This document shows, piece after piece, positions 55,505-64,000 of a DNA stretch of 64,000 nt. The position numbers and the translations under genes were made by a program. This stretch comes from Thiospirochaeta perfilievii (lineage in GTDB: Bacteria > Spirochaetota > Spirochaetia > DSM-2461), in assembly GCF_008329945.1 (NCBI RefSeq), contig NZ_CP035807.1, positions 2,480,001 through 2,544,000 on the forward strand. Direction: 5' to 3'. The stretch's first letter is position 1. Every line of letters starts with the position of its first letter. Under the pieces are notes generated by a model that saw only the letters and a program-made list of their open reading frames with translations, ran no database searches and was not told the DNA's origin.

Positions 55505-56526
55505 TTATTTACTCCTCGTTTGTTAATTTCTACTACTTGTAGTACTAAGTATGGTGTCCCTAACATTCCAGTAATTATACCAACAGGGAGTCTTACACTA
55601 AAAAGATTTTGACCAATTAAGTCTCCAGCTAATACTATGATCCCACCTACTAGAGAAGAACCGATAGAACTACTCGTACCGTAAATCTTTCTAGATATTG
55701 GTCCAGATAAAAATGATATGAAAGCGATTGGTCCTGTAACAGAAGTTGAGTAGGAGATAAGATAAACAGAAGATACTATTAACATAACCCTTACGAAACC
55801 TGTTTTAACACCAAGTGTTGTAGCAGAACTATCCCCTAGTTCTAAGACTTTTAGATACCTTTCCATTAAGAGTATTATAGTTCCAAAAAATAATACTACA
55901 TATAAAAGTAGGGGGATTGAGCTCATTTGAACACCGTTTAAGTTTCCACTTAACCACCTATATGCTGCTGGGATATCATATTGTGGGGCTTTTAAAAGAA
56001 GATAGGATATTATTGAACCCATCATCCCTTGAACTCCAATACCTATTAGTATTAGTTTACTACCTGAGAACCCACCTATTTGGGAAAATAAATAGATTAA
56101 ACTTGCAACTGTTAATCCAGTCATTAAAGCTGAAATAGAGACTAAAGATCCTGAATAGTTTAAAACCAAAATAGAAAAAAGGGCTCCAACACTAGATCCA
56201 GTTGATATACCAATAATATCTGGGCTTGCTAAAGGGTTTTTTAACATTACCTGAAATGTATTACCTGCAATACCTAAGGCAAGACCAACTAAAACACCAC
56301 TTAACATTCTAGGAAGGCGAATTTTCATAATTGCAAATGTAGCACCTTTTACACTCTCCCCATTTAAAACTCTTAATATAGTAGGTATTGGATAGTATGT
56401 ATTTCCTAATATCAGTTCTAATAAAGAAAGGGACAAAAGGATAGTCGTAAGTATTATTACTACTTTAATCCGCATTTTCCGTCTTTTATGGAAACCATAC
56501 CAGATGTTATTCTTATCTATTTTCAC
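55501..56526 (-). CDS. FecCD-family iron-siderophore permease (second)
   Basis: The 341 residues have about ten helices and BtuC-fold signatures: LPRMLSGVLVGLALGIAGNTFQVMLKNPLASPDIIG, here divided by a loop, and GPIAFISFLSGPISRKI. It forms a heterodimeric inner-membrane channel with the upstream FecCD protein. Starts and stops overlap neighbours by four bases. Confidence 0.94.
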   Translation of the reverse strand: MKIDKNNIWYGFHKRRKMRIKVVIILTTILLSLSLLELILGNTYYPIPTILRVLNGESVKGATFAIMKIRLPRMLSGVLVGLALGIAGNTFQVMLKNPLASPDIIGISTGSSVGALFSILVLNYSGSLVSISALMTGLTVASLIYLFSQIGGFSGSKLILIGIGVQGMMGSIISYLLLKAPQYDIPAAYRWLSGNLNGVQMSSIPLLLYVVLFFGTIILLMERYLKVLELGDSSATTLGVKTGFVRVMLIVSSVYLISYSTSVTGPIAFISFLSGPISRKIYGTSSSIGSSLVGGIIVLAGDLIGQNLFSVRLPVGIITGMLGTPYLVLQVVEINKRGVNK

Positions 56527-57515
56527 TTTGTATCAACCTTTGATCTCATTACTATCACAATTAAAATTGGAGCCCCTATAAAAGCAGTAATAATTCCAAC
56601 TTCTAACTCTGAAGGAGTACCAATAACTCTGCCTAAAATGTCTGCATTTAGAAGTAAAAGGGCTCCTCCAATACCTGAATATGGTAATAATAGCTTCTGA
56701 TTTGTTCCAACTATGATCTTAATGACATGGGGAACCATTAAACCAATAAATCCTATAGGTCCTGCTATAGCAGTTACTGATCCGCAAAGTATAACCCCAG
56801 ATATTGCCCCTAAGAGTCTTATCATTGTAGGCCTTGCTCCAAGGCCTGTTGCTAATTCATCCCCTAGAGCCAATGCATTTAGAGGGTTTGAAATTATAAA
56901 AGCTATAAGTAAACCTATCAAGAAAAATGGTATCATTGCCAATATTCCTTGGTAGGTAGCACCACTTAGACTCCCTACACTCCAGAATCGAAAACTATTT
57001 AGATTTTCCGCATTAGGAAGAACAATTGCATTTGTTACAGAAGTTAAAGCTATACTGGTTACAGTTCCTGCAAGAGCTAGTTTTATTGGTGTTACACCTC
57101 CAAAACCTAAAGATCCAACAACGTAGACAAATATCGCTGCTGAAAATGCCCCTAAAATAGCAAGTAGAATATACAGGAAGGCGCTATTTATATTAAAGAA
57201 TACAATGCCAATTACCACAAATAAAGATGCCCCAGTATTTACACCTAATACACTAGGGTCTGCTATGGGATTTCTAGTTATTCCTTGCATTAGAGCTCCT
57301 GAAACCCCTAATGATAGTCCTGCTATTAAACCAAAAATGGTTCTAGGAACCCTTTCCCATATAACTACCTGGATTAATGTCTCTTTTTTGGTATGTATAA
57401 GCGTATCTAGTACTTCTATAAAATTAATATCCCTAGCACCAAATGCTAGAGATAAAAATATTGTAGCTACAATACTTATTATACTAATTATTATAAGCAG
57501 ACTCCTTTTTACCAT
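56523..57515 (-). CDS. FecCD-family iron-siderophore permease (first)
   Basis: The 330 residues have the motif set RVPRTIFGLIAGLSLGVSG, GITRNPIADPSVLG and AGPIGFIGLMVPHVIK. It is the partner of the next permease. It overlaps the binding-protein gene by seven bases, so all four genes form one coupled unit. Confidence 0.94.
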   Translation of the reverse strand: MVKRSLLIIISIISIVATIFLSLAFGARDINFIEVLDTLIHTKKETLIQVVIWERVPRTIFGLIAGLSLGVSGALMQGITRNPIADPSVLGVNTGASLFVVIGIVFFNINSAFLYILLAILGAFSAAIFVYVVGSLGFGGVTPIKLALAGTVTSIALTSVTNAIVLPNAENLNSFRFWSVGSLSGATYQGILAMIPFFLIGLLIAFIISNPLNALALGDELATGLGARPTMIRLLGAISGVILCGSVTAIAGPIGFIGLMVPHVIKIIVGTNQKLLLPYSGIGGALLLLNADILGRVIGTPSELEVGIITAFIGAPILIVIVMRSKVDTK

Positions 57516-58531
57516 TTTACGTTTTCTGCGGCACTATTTATTAAGGTTAAGTAGTCGTCAATATACCAAGGGATTGATAGAACACTAGGAGTACATGATG
57601 CTGCCAATGGTGAATTATCCTCGATTAAAACCACTGCATTATTGGCCACTGCTGGAATTGTTCCTATTAATGGATCCGATTTAAGCGCTTCTAATAAGTT
57701 CCCATCACCATATGTAAATATTAGATCAAGATCATAAAGGATATCTACATTTTCTGAACTTAACTCTATTGCGAAACTACTTATATCTAGTTTTTCAGAG
57801 ATACTTTCAGGGAAATGTAGTCCTAAATCCTTAAGATATGCTGCCCGTGCATCAACAGGTGTATAAATATAGAATTTACCAAGGTCTGATGGGTTAAAGT
57901 AGAAGAATGCCGCACTTTTATCTTTTATTTCAGGATATTTCTTTGTTCTACTTTCTATAAGTTTTTCTACTCTACTAATTAACTCTATTCCCTCTAGTTC
58001 TAATCCCATTGCTTTAGAATTCAGTCTCGTTTTTTCTCTCCATAATGTCTGCCATGGGTTCTTTGGGTATGCAATTACCGGTGCAATTTCACTAAGTAAA
58101 TTGTACTCTTCTTTGGTAATTCCTGAATATGCAGCTAATATTACATCTGGATTTGAGTCACTAATTGCCTCATAGTCTAGACCAGCTATATCGTCATATA
58201 TCGTAGTGTCTTCTGAGTTCATACTATCTAGAACTTCTTTCGTCCAAGGATGTAATTTCTCTCCTTCTGTCACACCATAATTAGCTGCTGAAATCCCTAC
58301 TGGAGTTATACCTAAGGCTAGTGGTACATCATGATTACCCCATGAGATGGTTGCAACCCTAACTGGGGTCTTCGAAATTATAGATTCTCCATAGGCATGC
58401 TCTATTACAATTTTATCCTCCCTATTAGGCTGAATATCCTCAACTGACTCTGATTGATTTCTCCCAAACATAGATACTGAGATATAAACAGTAAATATCA
58501 GTATAACTATCCCTCTTTTTCTAGTTAACAT
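57509..58531 (-). CDS. Iron-siderophore periplasmic binding protein
   Basis: The 340 residues have a signal-type N-terminus (GIVILIFTVYISVSMFG) and a FecB/FhuD-like fold: ISKTPVRVATISWGNHDVPLALGITPVG and DYEAISDSNPDVILA, with the central helix between lobes. No lipobox Cys is apparent, so it would be soluble in a Gram-negative periplasm. It delivers a ferric siderophore or haem to the permeases. AGGAG precedes the ATG. Its promoter carries a DtxR-like box. Confidence 0.93.
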   Translation of the reverse strand: MLTRKRGIVILIFTVYISVSMFGRNQSESVEDIQPNREDKIVIEHAYGESIISKTPVRVATISWGNHDVPLALGITPVGISAANYGVTEGEKLHPWTKEVLDSMNSEDTTIYDDIAGLDYEAISDSNPDVILAAYSGITKEEYNLLSEIAPVIAYPKNPWQTLWREKTRLNSKAMGLELEGIELISRVEKLIESRTKKYPEIKDKSAAFFYFNPSDLGKFYIYTPVDARAAYLKDLGLHFPESISEKLDISSFAIELSSENVDILYDLDLIFTYGDGNLLEALKSDPLIGTIPAVANNAVVLIEDNSPLAASCTPSVLSIPWYIDDYLTLINSAAENVKW

Positions 58532-58568
58532 ATTTCTATCTCCTTTAAGTTCTGACTGTTAAACTTTA

Positions 58569-58582
58569 TTAGGTATACCTAA
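58569..58582. promoter_or_regulatory. DtxR/IdeR-like iron box overlapping the -10 of the iron operon
   Basis: TTAGGTATACCTAA is a perfect 14-bp palindrome 38 bases before the start of the binding-protein gene. On the minus strand a -35 TTGTCA (58600-58595) and a -10 TATACC (58577-58572) are spaced 17 bases, with the -10 inside the palindrome. Half-site TTAGG is typical of DtxR-family metalloregulator sites. Repression by iron-loaded regulator is inferred. Confidence 0.7.
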
Positions 58583-58796
58583 TTTTAGGGATTATGACAA
58601 TATATATAGTATACTTTTTTATATTTTATAAATAAGTCCATAGATAATTAAAACCGTGGGATAAAGAAGTTATGAATCCAGAAGGCCTAATGGGAATAAA
58701 TAGAGGAGTTAAACATCGAGGTTTAAAAAAAATTTACTACCTTCTATCATTTTTTTTAAATAGTATAAATTCCAAAGGTTAGGCCAATATTAGGTA

Positions 58797-59108
58797 TTAA
58801 AAAAGCTTAATAACTAATATTTTTAAAATATCATCTCCTACATTTTCCCAGCCGTGGGGAATATCCTTAGGACTTTCCATGTAGGAGCCTTCTTCACATT
58901 CTGAGGTCTCACTACCTACTGTTAATTTACCTTTCCCTTTTATTACATAAAAAAGAACATCTACTGGAGTGGTATGTATTGGCAGTACAGCCCCCTTATC
59001 AAAGGTTAGTTGAACTGAATTAGTAGTAAAACTGTGGGGTACTTTTTGTATTGTTATCCCCTGTTTCCCCTGGGATTTCTTTAATTCATCTAATATCCAT
59101 TTTTCCAT
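58797..59108 (-). CDS. Small single-domain cupin protein
   Basis: The 103 residues form one cupin domain: LPIHTTPVDVLFYVIKGKGKLTVGSE and a second box ESPKDIPHGWEN. The metal-binding set is partial (one His in the first box). Function is unknown; such proteins bind metals or small ligands. AGGAG precedes the ATG. It is monocistronic. Confidence 0.85.
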   Translation of the reverse strand: MEKWILDELKKSQGKQGITIQKVPHSFTTNSVQLTFDKGAVLPIHTTPVDVLFYVIKGKGKLTVGSETSECEEGSYMESPKDIPHGWENVGDDILKILVIKLF

Positions 59109-59238
59109 TTAAAATCTCCTTTATTAAATTAATTATAGGTTGTTAGAACAGTAATAGCTGTATCATTTGATACCGGTTAGAAGTTTTTTTAGCTTTGGCC
59201 TATACTATGTAGTATAAAATTTGTTTTAGGAGGTTAAA

Positions 59239-59801
59239 ATGACATTTTATGATTCTAAAGAGGGTGTAAAACAGTATATTAATATGGCTAAAGATTATGA
59301 TGGTAGAGAGCTTATTAATAATTTTATCCCATACTTAGATAAGGATTCTACAGTTTTAGAGATTGGTATAGGCCCTGGAAAGGAATTAGATATCCTAGCT
59401 GAAAGCTTTAAAGTAACAGGTTCTGATAAATCTAAACTATTTTTAGATCTATATATAGAAAAGAACAGTGACGCAGATTTATTAGAACTAGATGCTGTAA
59501 CCTTGGATACTAACAGGGTATTTGACTCAATCTACTCTAATAAGGTTTTGCACCATATAAAAAAAAGAGAGATGGTTGAATCTATCTATAATCAAGCTCG
59601 AATATTAACAGATGGTGGGATAATTTTCATACGTTTTGGGCCGGTGAGGGTAGCGAAGAGTATGAAGGTTTGATATCGAACTACTATGTTGAAGAGGAGT
59701 TAGAATCCCTTTTTAAGGATAAATTTGAGATCTTAGAGATTAAAAGATATAAAGAGGAGGAGGAAGATGACTCTATATATATTGTAGGGAGAAAAATATA
59801 A
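59239..59801 (+). pseudogene. SAM-dependent methyltransferase split by a one-base frameshift
   Basis: The open frame (144 residues, to 59673) has motif I VLEIGIGPGKELDIL and VLHHIKKREM. It then derails after GGIIF into RFGPVRVAKSMKV and stops at TGA. From 59628 another frame continues the expected protein: HTFWAGEGSEEYEGL, NYYVEEELESLF, then EDDSIYIVGRKI, ending TAA at 59799-59801. Adding one T to the T-run at 59624-59627 restores a protein of about 187 residues. GGAGG precedes the ATG. Sequence error or a fresh mutation are both possible. Confidence 0.8.
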
Positions 59802-59888
59802 TAGTTTTTTATACCTTATATAAAACGGGAGCTTAACTAGAGTTTCCTCCTAAGCTTACCGAGTTATAAATTAAAGAAGTTAAAAACA

Positions 59889-59917
59889 TTTTGGATTTGA
59901 GTATTGTTTGGTATACT
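59889..59917 (+). promoter_or_regulatory. Promoter giving a leaderless transcript of the WYL regulator gene
   Basis: A TATACT -10 at 59912-59917 lies six bases before the ATG at 59924, with a weak -35 (TTTTGG) near 59889-59894. No Shine-Dalgarno is present. Confidence 0.45.
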
Positions 59918-59923
59918 ACTTAC

Positions 59924-60820
59924 ATGATTAAGGATAGTAAGGGTATTGCCGAGAGGTATGCTGTAATATTAAATGAGCTAAGTAATAAAGAGAAAGTTAA
60001 TATACACGATCTAGAAGATCTAACAGGATATGGAATTAGAAATTTACAGTTAGATTTAAACCAGAGATTAAAAACACCTTTTAGAATAGAGACAGATAAA
60101 CGTGGTAACTACTGGATGGATAAAAAGTATAGAGGTCTGTTCTCTGTACAGGATATAGAGAAGTTATCTAAAATAATTGGTATCGAAGAGATATTCCCAG
60201 AGTTAGATAGTAGTTTTATTACAGATATTATAGATAGTAAGTCATCAAAACCTTTTATTTTTAAATCACCTTATAAAGAGTCTCTTAAGGGTAATACTCA
60301 GTTTGATCTAATTGCTAAGGCTATCTCAAAGAGTGTTAAATTAAAGTTTACCTATTTTAAGGGGGATAAGTGGAAAAGACACCTAGTAGAGCCCTACCGT
60401 TTAGTAAATAATTATGGTACATGGTACCTCTTTGCTGTTGAAAAAGATATTTTGAAATCCTTCAAGTTATCAAAAATTGATGGGGCATCCCAGGGGTTTG
60501 ATAGTTTTTCTATGGATGAAGATATAATTAGAAGTATTGAAGAGAGTGATACTGTATGGATATCAAAAGGGGAGTCTATAGAAGTTAAACTTAGAGTCGT
60601 TGCATCATTTACTTCTTATTTTATTGATAACATATCCCTGCCTGGGCAAAAGAGTTGTACTACAGAGGATGATGGTTCACTAATTGTAACAGTTAAGGTT
60701 TTTTACTTAGAGGAGATTAAAAATATTATTAAATATTGGATTCCTAGAATTATTGTAATTGCACCTAGTGAACTAAGGGATGAGATTAAAAAAGAGTTAA
60801 CAACCTATATGAATTTATAA
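59924..60820 (+). CDS. WYL-domain transcriptional regulator
   Basis: Counting from the ATG at 59924 gives 298 residues. An N-terminal HTH (about 10-55; LEDLTGYGIRNLQLDL) is followed by a WYL domain (about 120-185; RHLVEPYRLVNNYGTWYLFAV, where GTWYLFA stands for the W-Y-L core) and a WCX C-terminal extension (about 210-297). WYL domains bind ligands or nucleic acids and often regulate stress or defence genes. An in-frame TTG at 59891 would lie upstream of the -10 box, so the ATG is preferred. The target is unknown. Confidence 0.9.
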   Translation: MIKDSKGIAERYAVILNELSNKEKVNIHDLEDLTGYGIRNLQLDLNQRLKTPFRIETDKRGNYWMDKKYRGLFSVQDIEKLSKIIGIEEIFPELDSSFITDIIDSKSSKPFIFKSPYKESLKGNTQFDLIAKAISKSVKLKFTYFKGDKWKRHLVEPYRLVNNYGTWYLFAVEKDILKSFKLSKIDGASQGFDSFSMDEDIIRSIEESDTVWISKGESIEVKLRVVASFTSYFIDNISLPGQKSCTTEDDGSLIVTVKVFYLEEIKNIIKYWIPRIIVIAPSELRDEIKKELTTYMNL

Positions 60821-62260
60821 CTTTTTTAACTTTCTTAATGTCCAAGCTAGAGTTATAAGTGCAGATGACCAGTTAATAAATATTAACCCTATCCAGACAC
60901 CTCTCTCTTCCAAAGATAGAGCAAAACAGAGAATATAAAAAATAATAGCTGGGGCTAGAATTTGTCTATATAGACCCATCCACATTATTAATCTTGGTTT
61001 TTTAATCCCCTGGAGTAGGGCATTACTTTGAAAAAGTATTATGTAGCTATAAAACGTTATTCCCTGGAGTAGTAGATAGTCATATCCCATTCTAATAACA
61101 TCTTTATTATTAGTAAAAAGTCCAATAATTTGCTGTCCAAATATAAGAACCGGTGGGAGTATTATTATCATAACTATAAAACCTCCAAGTAGGGAGAGTT
61201 TATATGAGATTATTACCCTATCTATCTTTTTTGCACCATTATTTTGACCTACCATTGCCCCTAGTGCAACATTTAAACCTGCAGCAGGTACTAAAGCAAT
61301 CTGTTCCACCCTAATTGCTGCACCATAGGCTGCAACGGCATTACTTCCAAAGGCTGCAATAAACCAAGTAATTACAAAAGTCCCTAAACTCATCGTTACA
61401 TAGTTTGCTGTAGCGGGAACTGCTTGTTCTACAATCTCCTTTATATACTCTTTTTCAGGAATATAATCCTCTTTTTTAAGTTCTTTTAATCCATCAATCT
61501 TAATAACTTTATATAAAAGATAGAGTAGACTAATAAATTGTATAAGTACTGTAGCCAGTGCAACACCAGCCTCATTCAAAGATAAGGCATACATAAAAAG
61601 TGGGTCTAAACCTATATTAAGTAGAAATCCAATAATTAATATATTCCTATAACTTTTTGTATCCCCCCTAGATGAGAGGGCTGAGGACAATACTGGGACT
61701 AAATTTATAATTGGCATACCTAAAATAATTACTCTACCGTAGTCTATTGCCCCCTTTAAAACAGGACCTTCGGCTTTTAATAGAATGAATATAGGCTCAA
61801 GTATTATTAAAAAAAGAACTGCTATAAAAAGAGAAAATAAAGTTGAACTTATAATTGATTGGCTAAGATATTTTCTAGATTTTAAAACTTCTCTCGCCCC
61901 AATAGCATTGGCTATAAGTGCACCAGAAGCAGCTGAAAACCCTACTCCTAGGGAGATAACAAGTAGGTAAAGTGGGAAATTAAGGGCTAGGGATGCTAGG
62001 GAGTCTGTTGATAATTTCCCAGCCCAGAAACTATCTACAACATTATACATTGTATTAAATAGTAGACCTATACTAGTAGGGATGGCTAATCTCTTTAAGT
62101 GGGAAAGTTTATGATTAAACTCATCGTGGGTATGGGCGTATTCATAAAATGGTTTAAGTAGATAACCATTAAGGGTTTCTAAGTTATAATTATTATCTAA
62201 AAAGAAACAAACCTTCTTAAAATCATCTAATAGTTTATATCTACTAAATTTAATATTCAT
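60815..62260 (-). CDS. MATE-family multidrug/Na+ efflux protein with N-terminal extension
   Basis: The 481 residues have twelve helices and the usual opening LAIPTSIGLLFNTMYNVVDSFWAGKLST, here beginning near residue 58. The preceding 57 residues are hydrophilic and helical (KPFYEYAHTHDEFNHKLSHL), an extension absent from standard MATE proteins of about 450 residues. A GGAG ribosome site precedes the ATG at 62260, so the extension is probably made. Export of cationic drugs or metabolites driven by H+ or Na+ is expected. The 3' end overlaps the WYL gene by six bases. Confidence 0.92.
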   Translation of the reverse strand: MNIKFSRYKLLDDFKKVCFFLDNNYNLETLNGYLLKPFYEYAHTHDEFNHKLSHLKRLAIPTSIGLLFNTMYNVVDSFWAGKLSTDSLASLALNFPLYLLVISLGVGFSAASGALIANAIGAREVLKSRKYLSQSIISSTLFSLFIAVLFLIILEPIFILLKAEGPVLKGAIDYGRVIILGMPIINLVPVLSSALSSRGDTKSYRNILIIGFLLNIGLDPLFMYALSLNEAGVALATVLIQFISLLYLLYKVIKIDGLKELKKEDYIPEKEYIKEIVEQAVPATANYVTMSLGTFVITWFIAAFGSNAVAAYGAAIRVEQIALVPAAGLNVALGAMVGQNNGAKKIDRVIISYKLSLLGGFIVMIIILPPVLIFGQQIIGLFTNNKDVIRMGYDYLLLQGITFYSYIILFQSNALLQGIKKPRLIMWMGLYRQILAPAIIFYILCFALSLEERGVWIGLIFINWSSALITLAWTLRKLKKL

Positions 62261-62262
62261 AA

Positions 62263-62849
62263 TTTACTCCATCTATTTTAATAATACCTCCTAGAAAAAG
62301 TGAGGAAACAACTTTTGAGAAGAGGTATGGCTTAAGGCTGGATCAGAATTTCTATGTACATATAAGGTTTCCAGATAACAGCTTTTATAATGGATTAAAA
62401 GAGGTAGCTATTCCATTAGAAGAGATAAATAAGACTAACATTCATTTTAAAAACATTTATATAGTTGAAAATAGGATGAATTATCTAACTCTACTATTAA
62501 ATAGTGGTGATATTGTCATCTGGGGAATGGGTAAAGGACTCTCCCTGTTTCGTGATATTAATTTTTTACAAGATGTCAACATATATTATTGGGGGGATAT
62601 ATAGACCCCCAGGGTTTTGAAATATTAAATAATCTTAGAAGTTATTATCCAAATGTTGCATCAATATTAATGGATAATAAAACTTTTGATGACTATAATG
62701 AGTATGCTCATGGGATAAGTTTGGTAAAGCAGCTAGATCTTCCCTATCTTACTAAGGAGGAGAGAGAACTTTACAAGAGGCTATTTAATAATAATGAATG
62801 TTTACGACTAGAACAGGAGAGGATTAGGTTTAGTATTGGGAGTAATTAG
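62263..62849 (+). pseudogene. jetD: Wadjet JetD (DUF2220/TOPRIM) C-terminal remnant, frameshifted
   Basis: Two frames together give the JetD C-terminal domain. 62263-62604 reads FEKRYGLRLDQNF, IYIVENRMNYLTLL, IVIWGMGKG and VNIYYWGDI and then stops. From 62604 a second frame resumes with DPQGFEILNNLR, SILMDNKT, LTKEERELY and LRLEQERI to TAG. Removing two bases from the ATATATA stretch (62597-62603) joins them as YYWGDIDPQGFEI. JetD is the topoisomerase-VI-like nuclease of the Wadjet plasmid-defence system. The N-terminal DUF3322 part and jetABC are absent; the remnant begins at the MATE gene. It is surely nonfunctional as it stands. Confidence 0.75.
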
Positions 62850-62975
62850 CTCCATTTTCATTTTACATAAGTTTCCTATTATTTTAGTATGATTTTATTC
62901 ATAAAACACTAACTTTTACCTAATGTTCTTCTAATTTAATTATCTAAAAATATTTCATATCGGAGGATAATAAAA

Positions 62976-64000
62976 ATGAATAACATTAAAAAAATTTTAA
63001 TGCTTGTTATGGTATCATTATCAGTAGCAGCATTCGCAAACGGAAACAAGGAGAGTAAGGATATTGCTCAAGTAACAGCTGAAGCAAAAAAGGCCAAATA
63101 TGTATTCCTTTTCATTGGAGATGGAATGGCTATGCCTCAATTAAGTGCTGCTGAAGCTTACCTAAGCGCACTAGAAGGAGAAGAGGCAAGTTTTAAAAAA
63201 CTTGCAATGAGTAATTTCCCTGCCCAGGGCCTTACCACAACCCAAGCTTCAAACGCATTAATAACAGATTCTGCAGCTGCAGGAACAGCCATTGCAACAG
63301 GTTACAAAACAGAGTCTGGTGTAATTTCAATGGATCCATCAAAAACAAAAACATTAAAAACCATTGCGGAGTTAGCTAAAGAATCAGGGAAAAAAGTTGG
63401 TATTGTTTCAAGTGTTAACCTTGACCATGCAACACCTGCAACTTTTTATGCACATAATGTAAGTAGAAATAACTATTATGACATAAATATTCAAATGGCT
63501 AACAGTAATTTTGACTACTTTGGTGGTGGAATGGTTAGAATAGATAAAACTCCAGAGGGGGAAAAAACTGCTCATGATATTATGACTGAGAAAGGTTGGA
63601 ATATTGCATCCTCTAGAGATGATTTTGCTAATCTAAAAGCTAATGGGCAGAACTATGCTTACAATACAGGTTTTGCTGGAAATGCCCTTGCTTATTCAAT
63701 GGATATGAAAAAAGATGATATTACATTAGCTGAGTTTACAAAAAAAGGTATTGAACTTCTTGATAATGATAAGGGATTCTTCATGATGGTTGAAGGTGGA
63801 AAAGTAGACTGGGCTTGTCATGCAAATGATGCTGCTGCATCTATCAATAACACTATTGCATTTGATAATTCTTTAAAAGAAGCTATAAAATTCTATAATA
63901 CTCACCCTAATGAAACACTAATTGTTGTAACTGGAGACCATGAAACAGGAGGACTTACCTTAGGTTTTGCTGGAACAAAATACGGTTCAGATTTTACTCA
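62976..64000 (+). CDS. phoA: Alkaline phosphatase (partial, runs off window)
   Basis: The first 341 residues are visible. They comprise a signal peptide (about 1-21) and then the alkaline phosphatase core: FLFIGDGMAMPQ (metal-binding Asp), ITDSAAAGTAIATG with the nucleophile Ser, MVEGGKVDWACHAND and GDHETGG (metal ligands). It hydrolyses phosphomonoesters in the periplasm. GGAGGA precedes the ATG by nine bases. The upstream region holds two similar direct T-rich repeats, too weak to call a Pho box. Confidence 0.95.
   Translation, partial: MNNIKKILMLVMVSLSVAAFANGNKESKDIAQVTAEAKKAKYVFLFIGDGMAMPQLSAAEAYLSALEGEEASFKKLAMSNFPAQGLTTTQASNALITDSAAAGTAIATGYKTESGVISMDPSKTKTLKTIAELAKESGKKVGIVSSVNLDHATPATFYAHNVSRNNYYDINIQMANSNFDYFGGGMVRIDKTPEGEKTAHDIMTEKGWNIASSRDDFANLKANGQNYAYNTGFAGNALAYSMDMKKDDITLAEFTKKGIELLDNDKGFFMMVEGGKVDWACHANDAAASINNTIAFDNSLKEAIKFYNTHPNETLIVVTGDHETGGLTLGFAGTKYGSDFT

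Noticed and set aside
58672-58782. Possible 36-codon plus-strand gene starting MNPEGLMGINRG
   Set aside because: No good ribosome site, no promoter and a low-complexity A/T tail; I cannot separate it from chance.
62863-62960. Pho box before the alkaline phosphatase
   Set aside because: Two roughly similar TTTTAC-TAA repeats exist, but spacing and sequence are too loose in such AT-rich DNA.

Overview
The window is AT-rich (roughly 30% GC) and uses the standard code, with TAA, TAG and TGA all seen as real stops. It comes from a Gram-negative-type heterotroph. Envelope proteins, a Cache-type chemoreceptor, several c-di-GMP proteins, a 7TMR-DISM-like receptor and a permuted GH3 beta-glucosidase fit a free-living spirochaete best. 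No single gene proves this, so the assignment is an inference. I see no rRNA, tRNA, CRISPR array, transposase or phage genes.

Layout. 0-15.6 kb: an aldo/keto reductase Fe-S remnant at the edge, CorA, a lipoprotein esterase, a diguanylate cyclase, a heterodimeric ABC exporter, an AraC regulator divergent from the GH3 enzyme, GDPD, an S1-domain protein and a PlsY operon. 15.7-21.7 kb: lipocalin, a FakA-DegV(FakB) fusion, a DUF432-like protein with MscS, a gutted ktrB followed by intact ktrA, and a PAS-like membrane protein. 21.7-33.4 kb: flavin reductase-rubredoxin, LysR-YeiH, two degenerate-GGDEF/EAL proteins (one frameshifted), a CNNM/CorC protein, a flavodoxin-ferredoxin protein, a truncated 7TM-SpoIIE receptor, a thioesterase and glutamate dehydrogenase. 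33.5-41.9 kb: a 1521-residue GAF/REC/PPDK-ATP-grasp signalling protein paired with an atypical REC-LuxR protein, then two amino-acid-type transporters.

41.9-49.6 kb is the most unusual part. A 1358-residue secreted protein with two NlpC/P60-like domains (the first with its catalytic residues replaced) is followed by a secreted propeller-like partner. The end of this gene pair is repeated as an orphan cassette, and each copy ends in an approximately 84-bp structured repeat. Identity between copies alternates between near-identical and divergent blocks in both partner genes. This looks like a polymorphic effector/partner locus. 49.7-54.7 kb: chemoreceptor, methyltransferase, solute-binding protein, an MntA-HepT toxin-antitoxin pair and a BCCT transporter stump. 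54.7-58.6 kb: a siderophore/haem ABC importer behind a DtxR-like box. 58.8-64 kb: cupin, a frameshifted methyltransferase, a WYL regulator, MATE, a broken Wadjet JetD remnant and the start of an alkaline phosphatase.

Across the window at least seven genes look broken by truncation, internal deletion or short indels. Some could be sequence errors. The large internal deletions and truncations are harder to explain that way.
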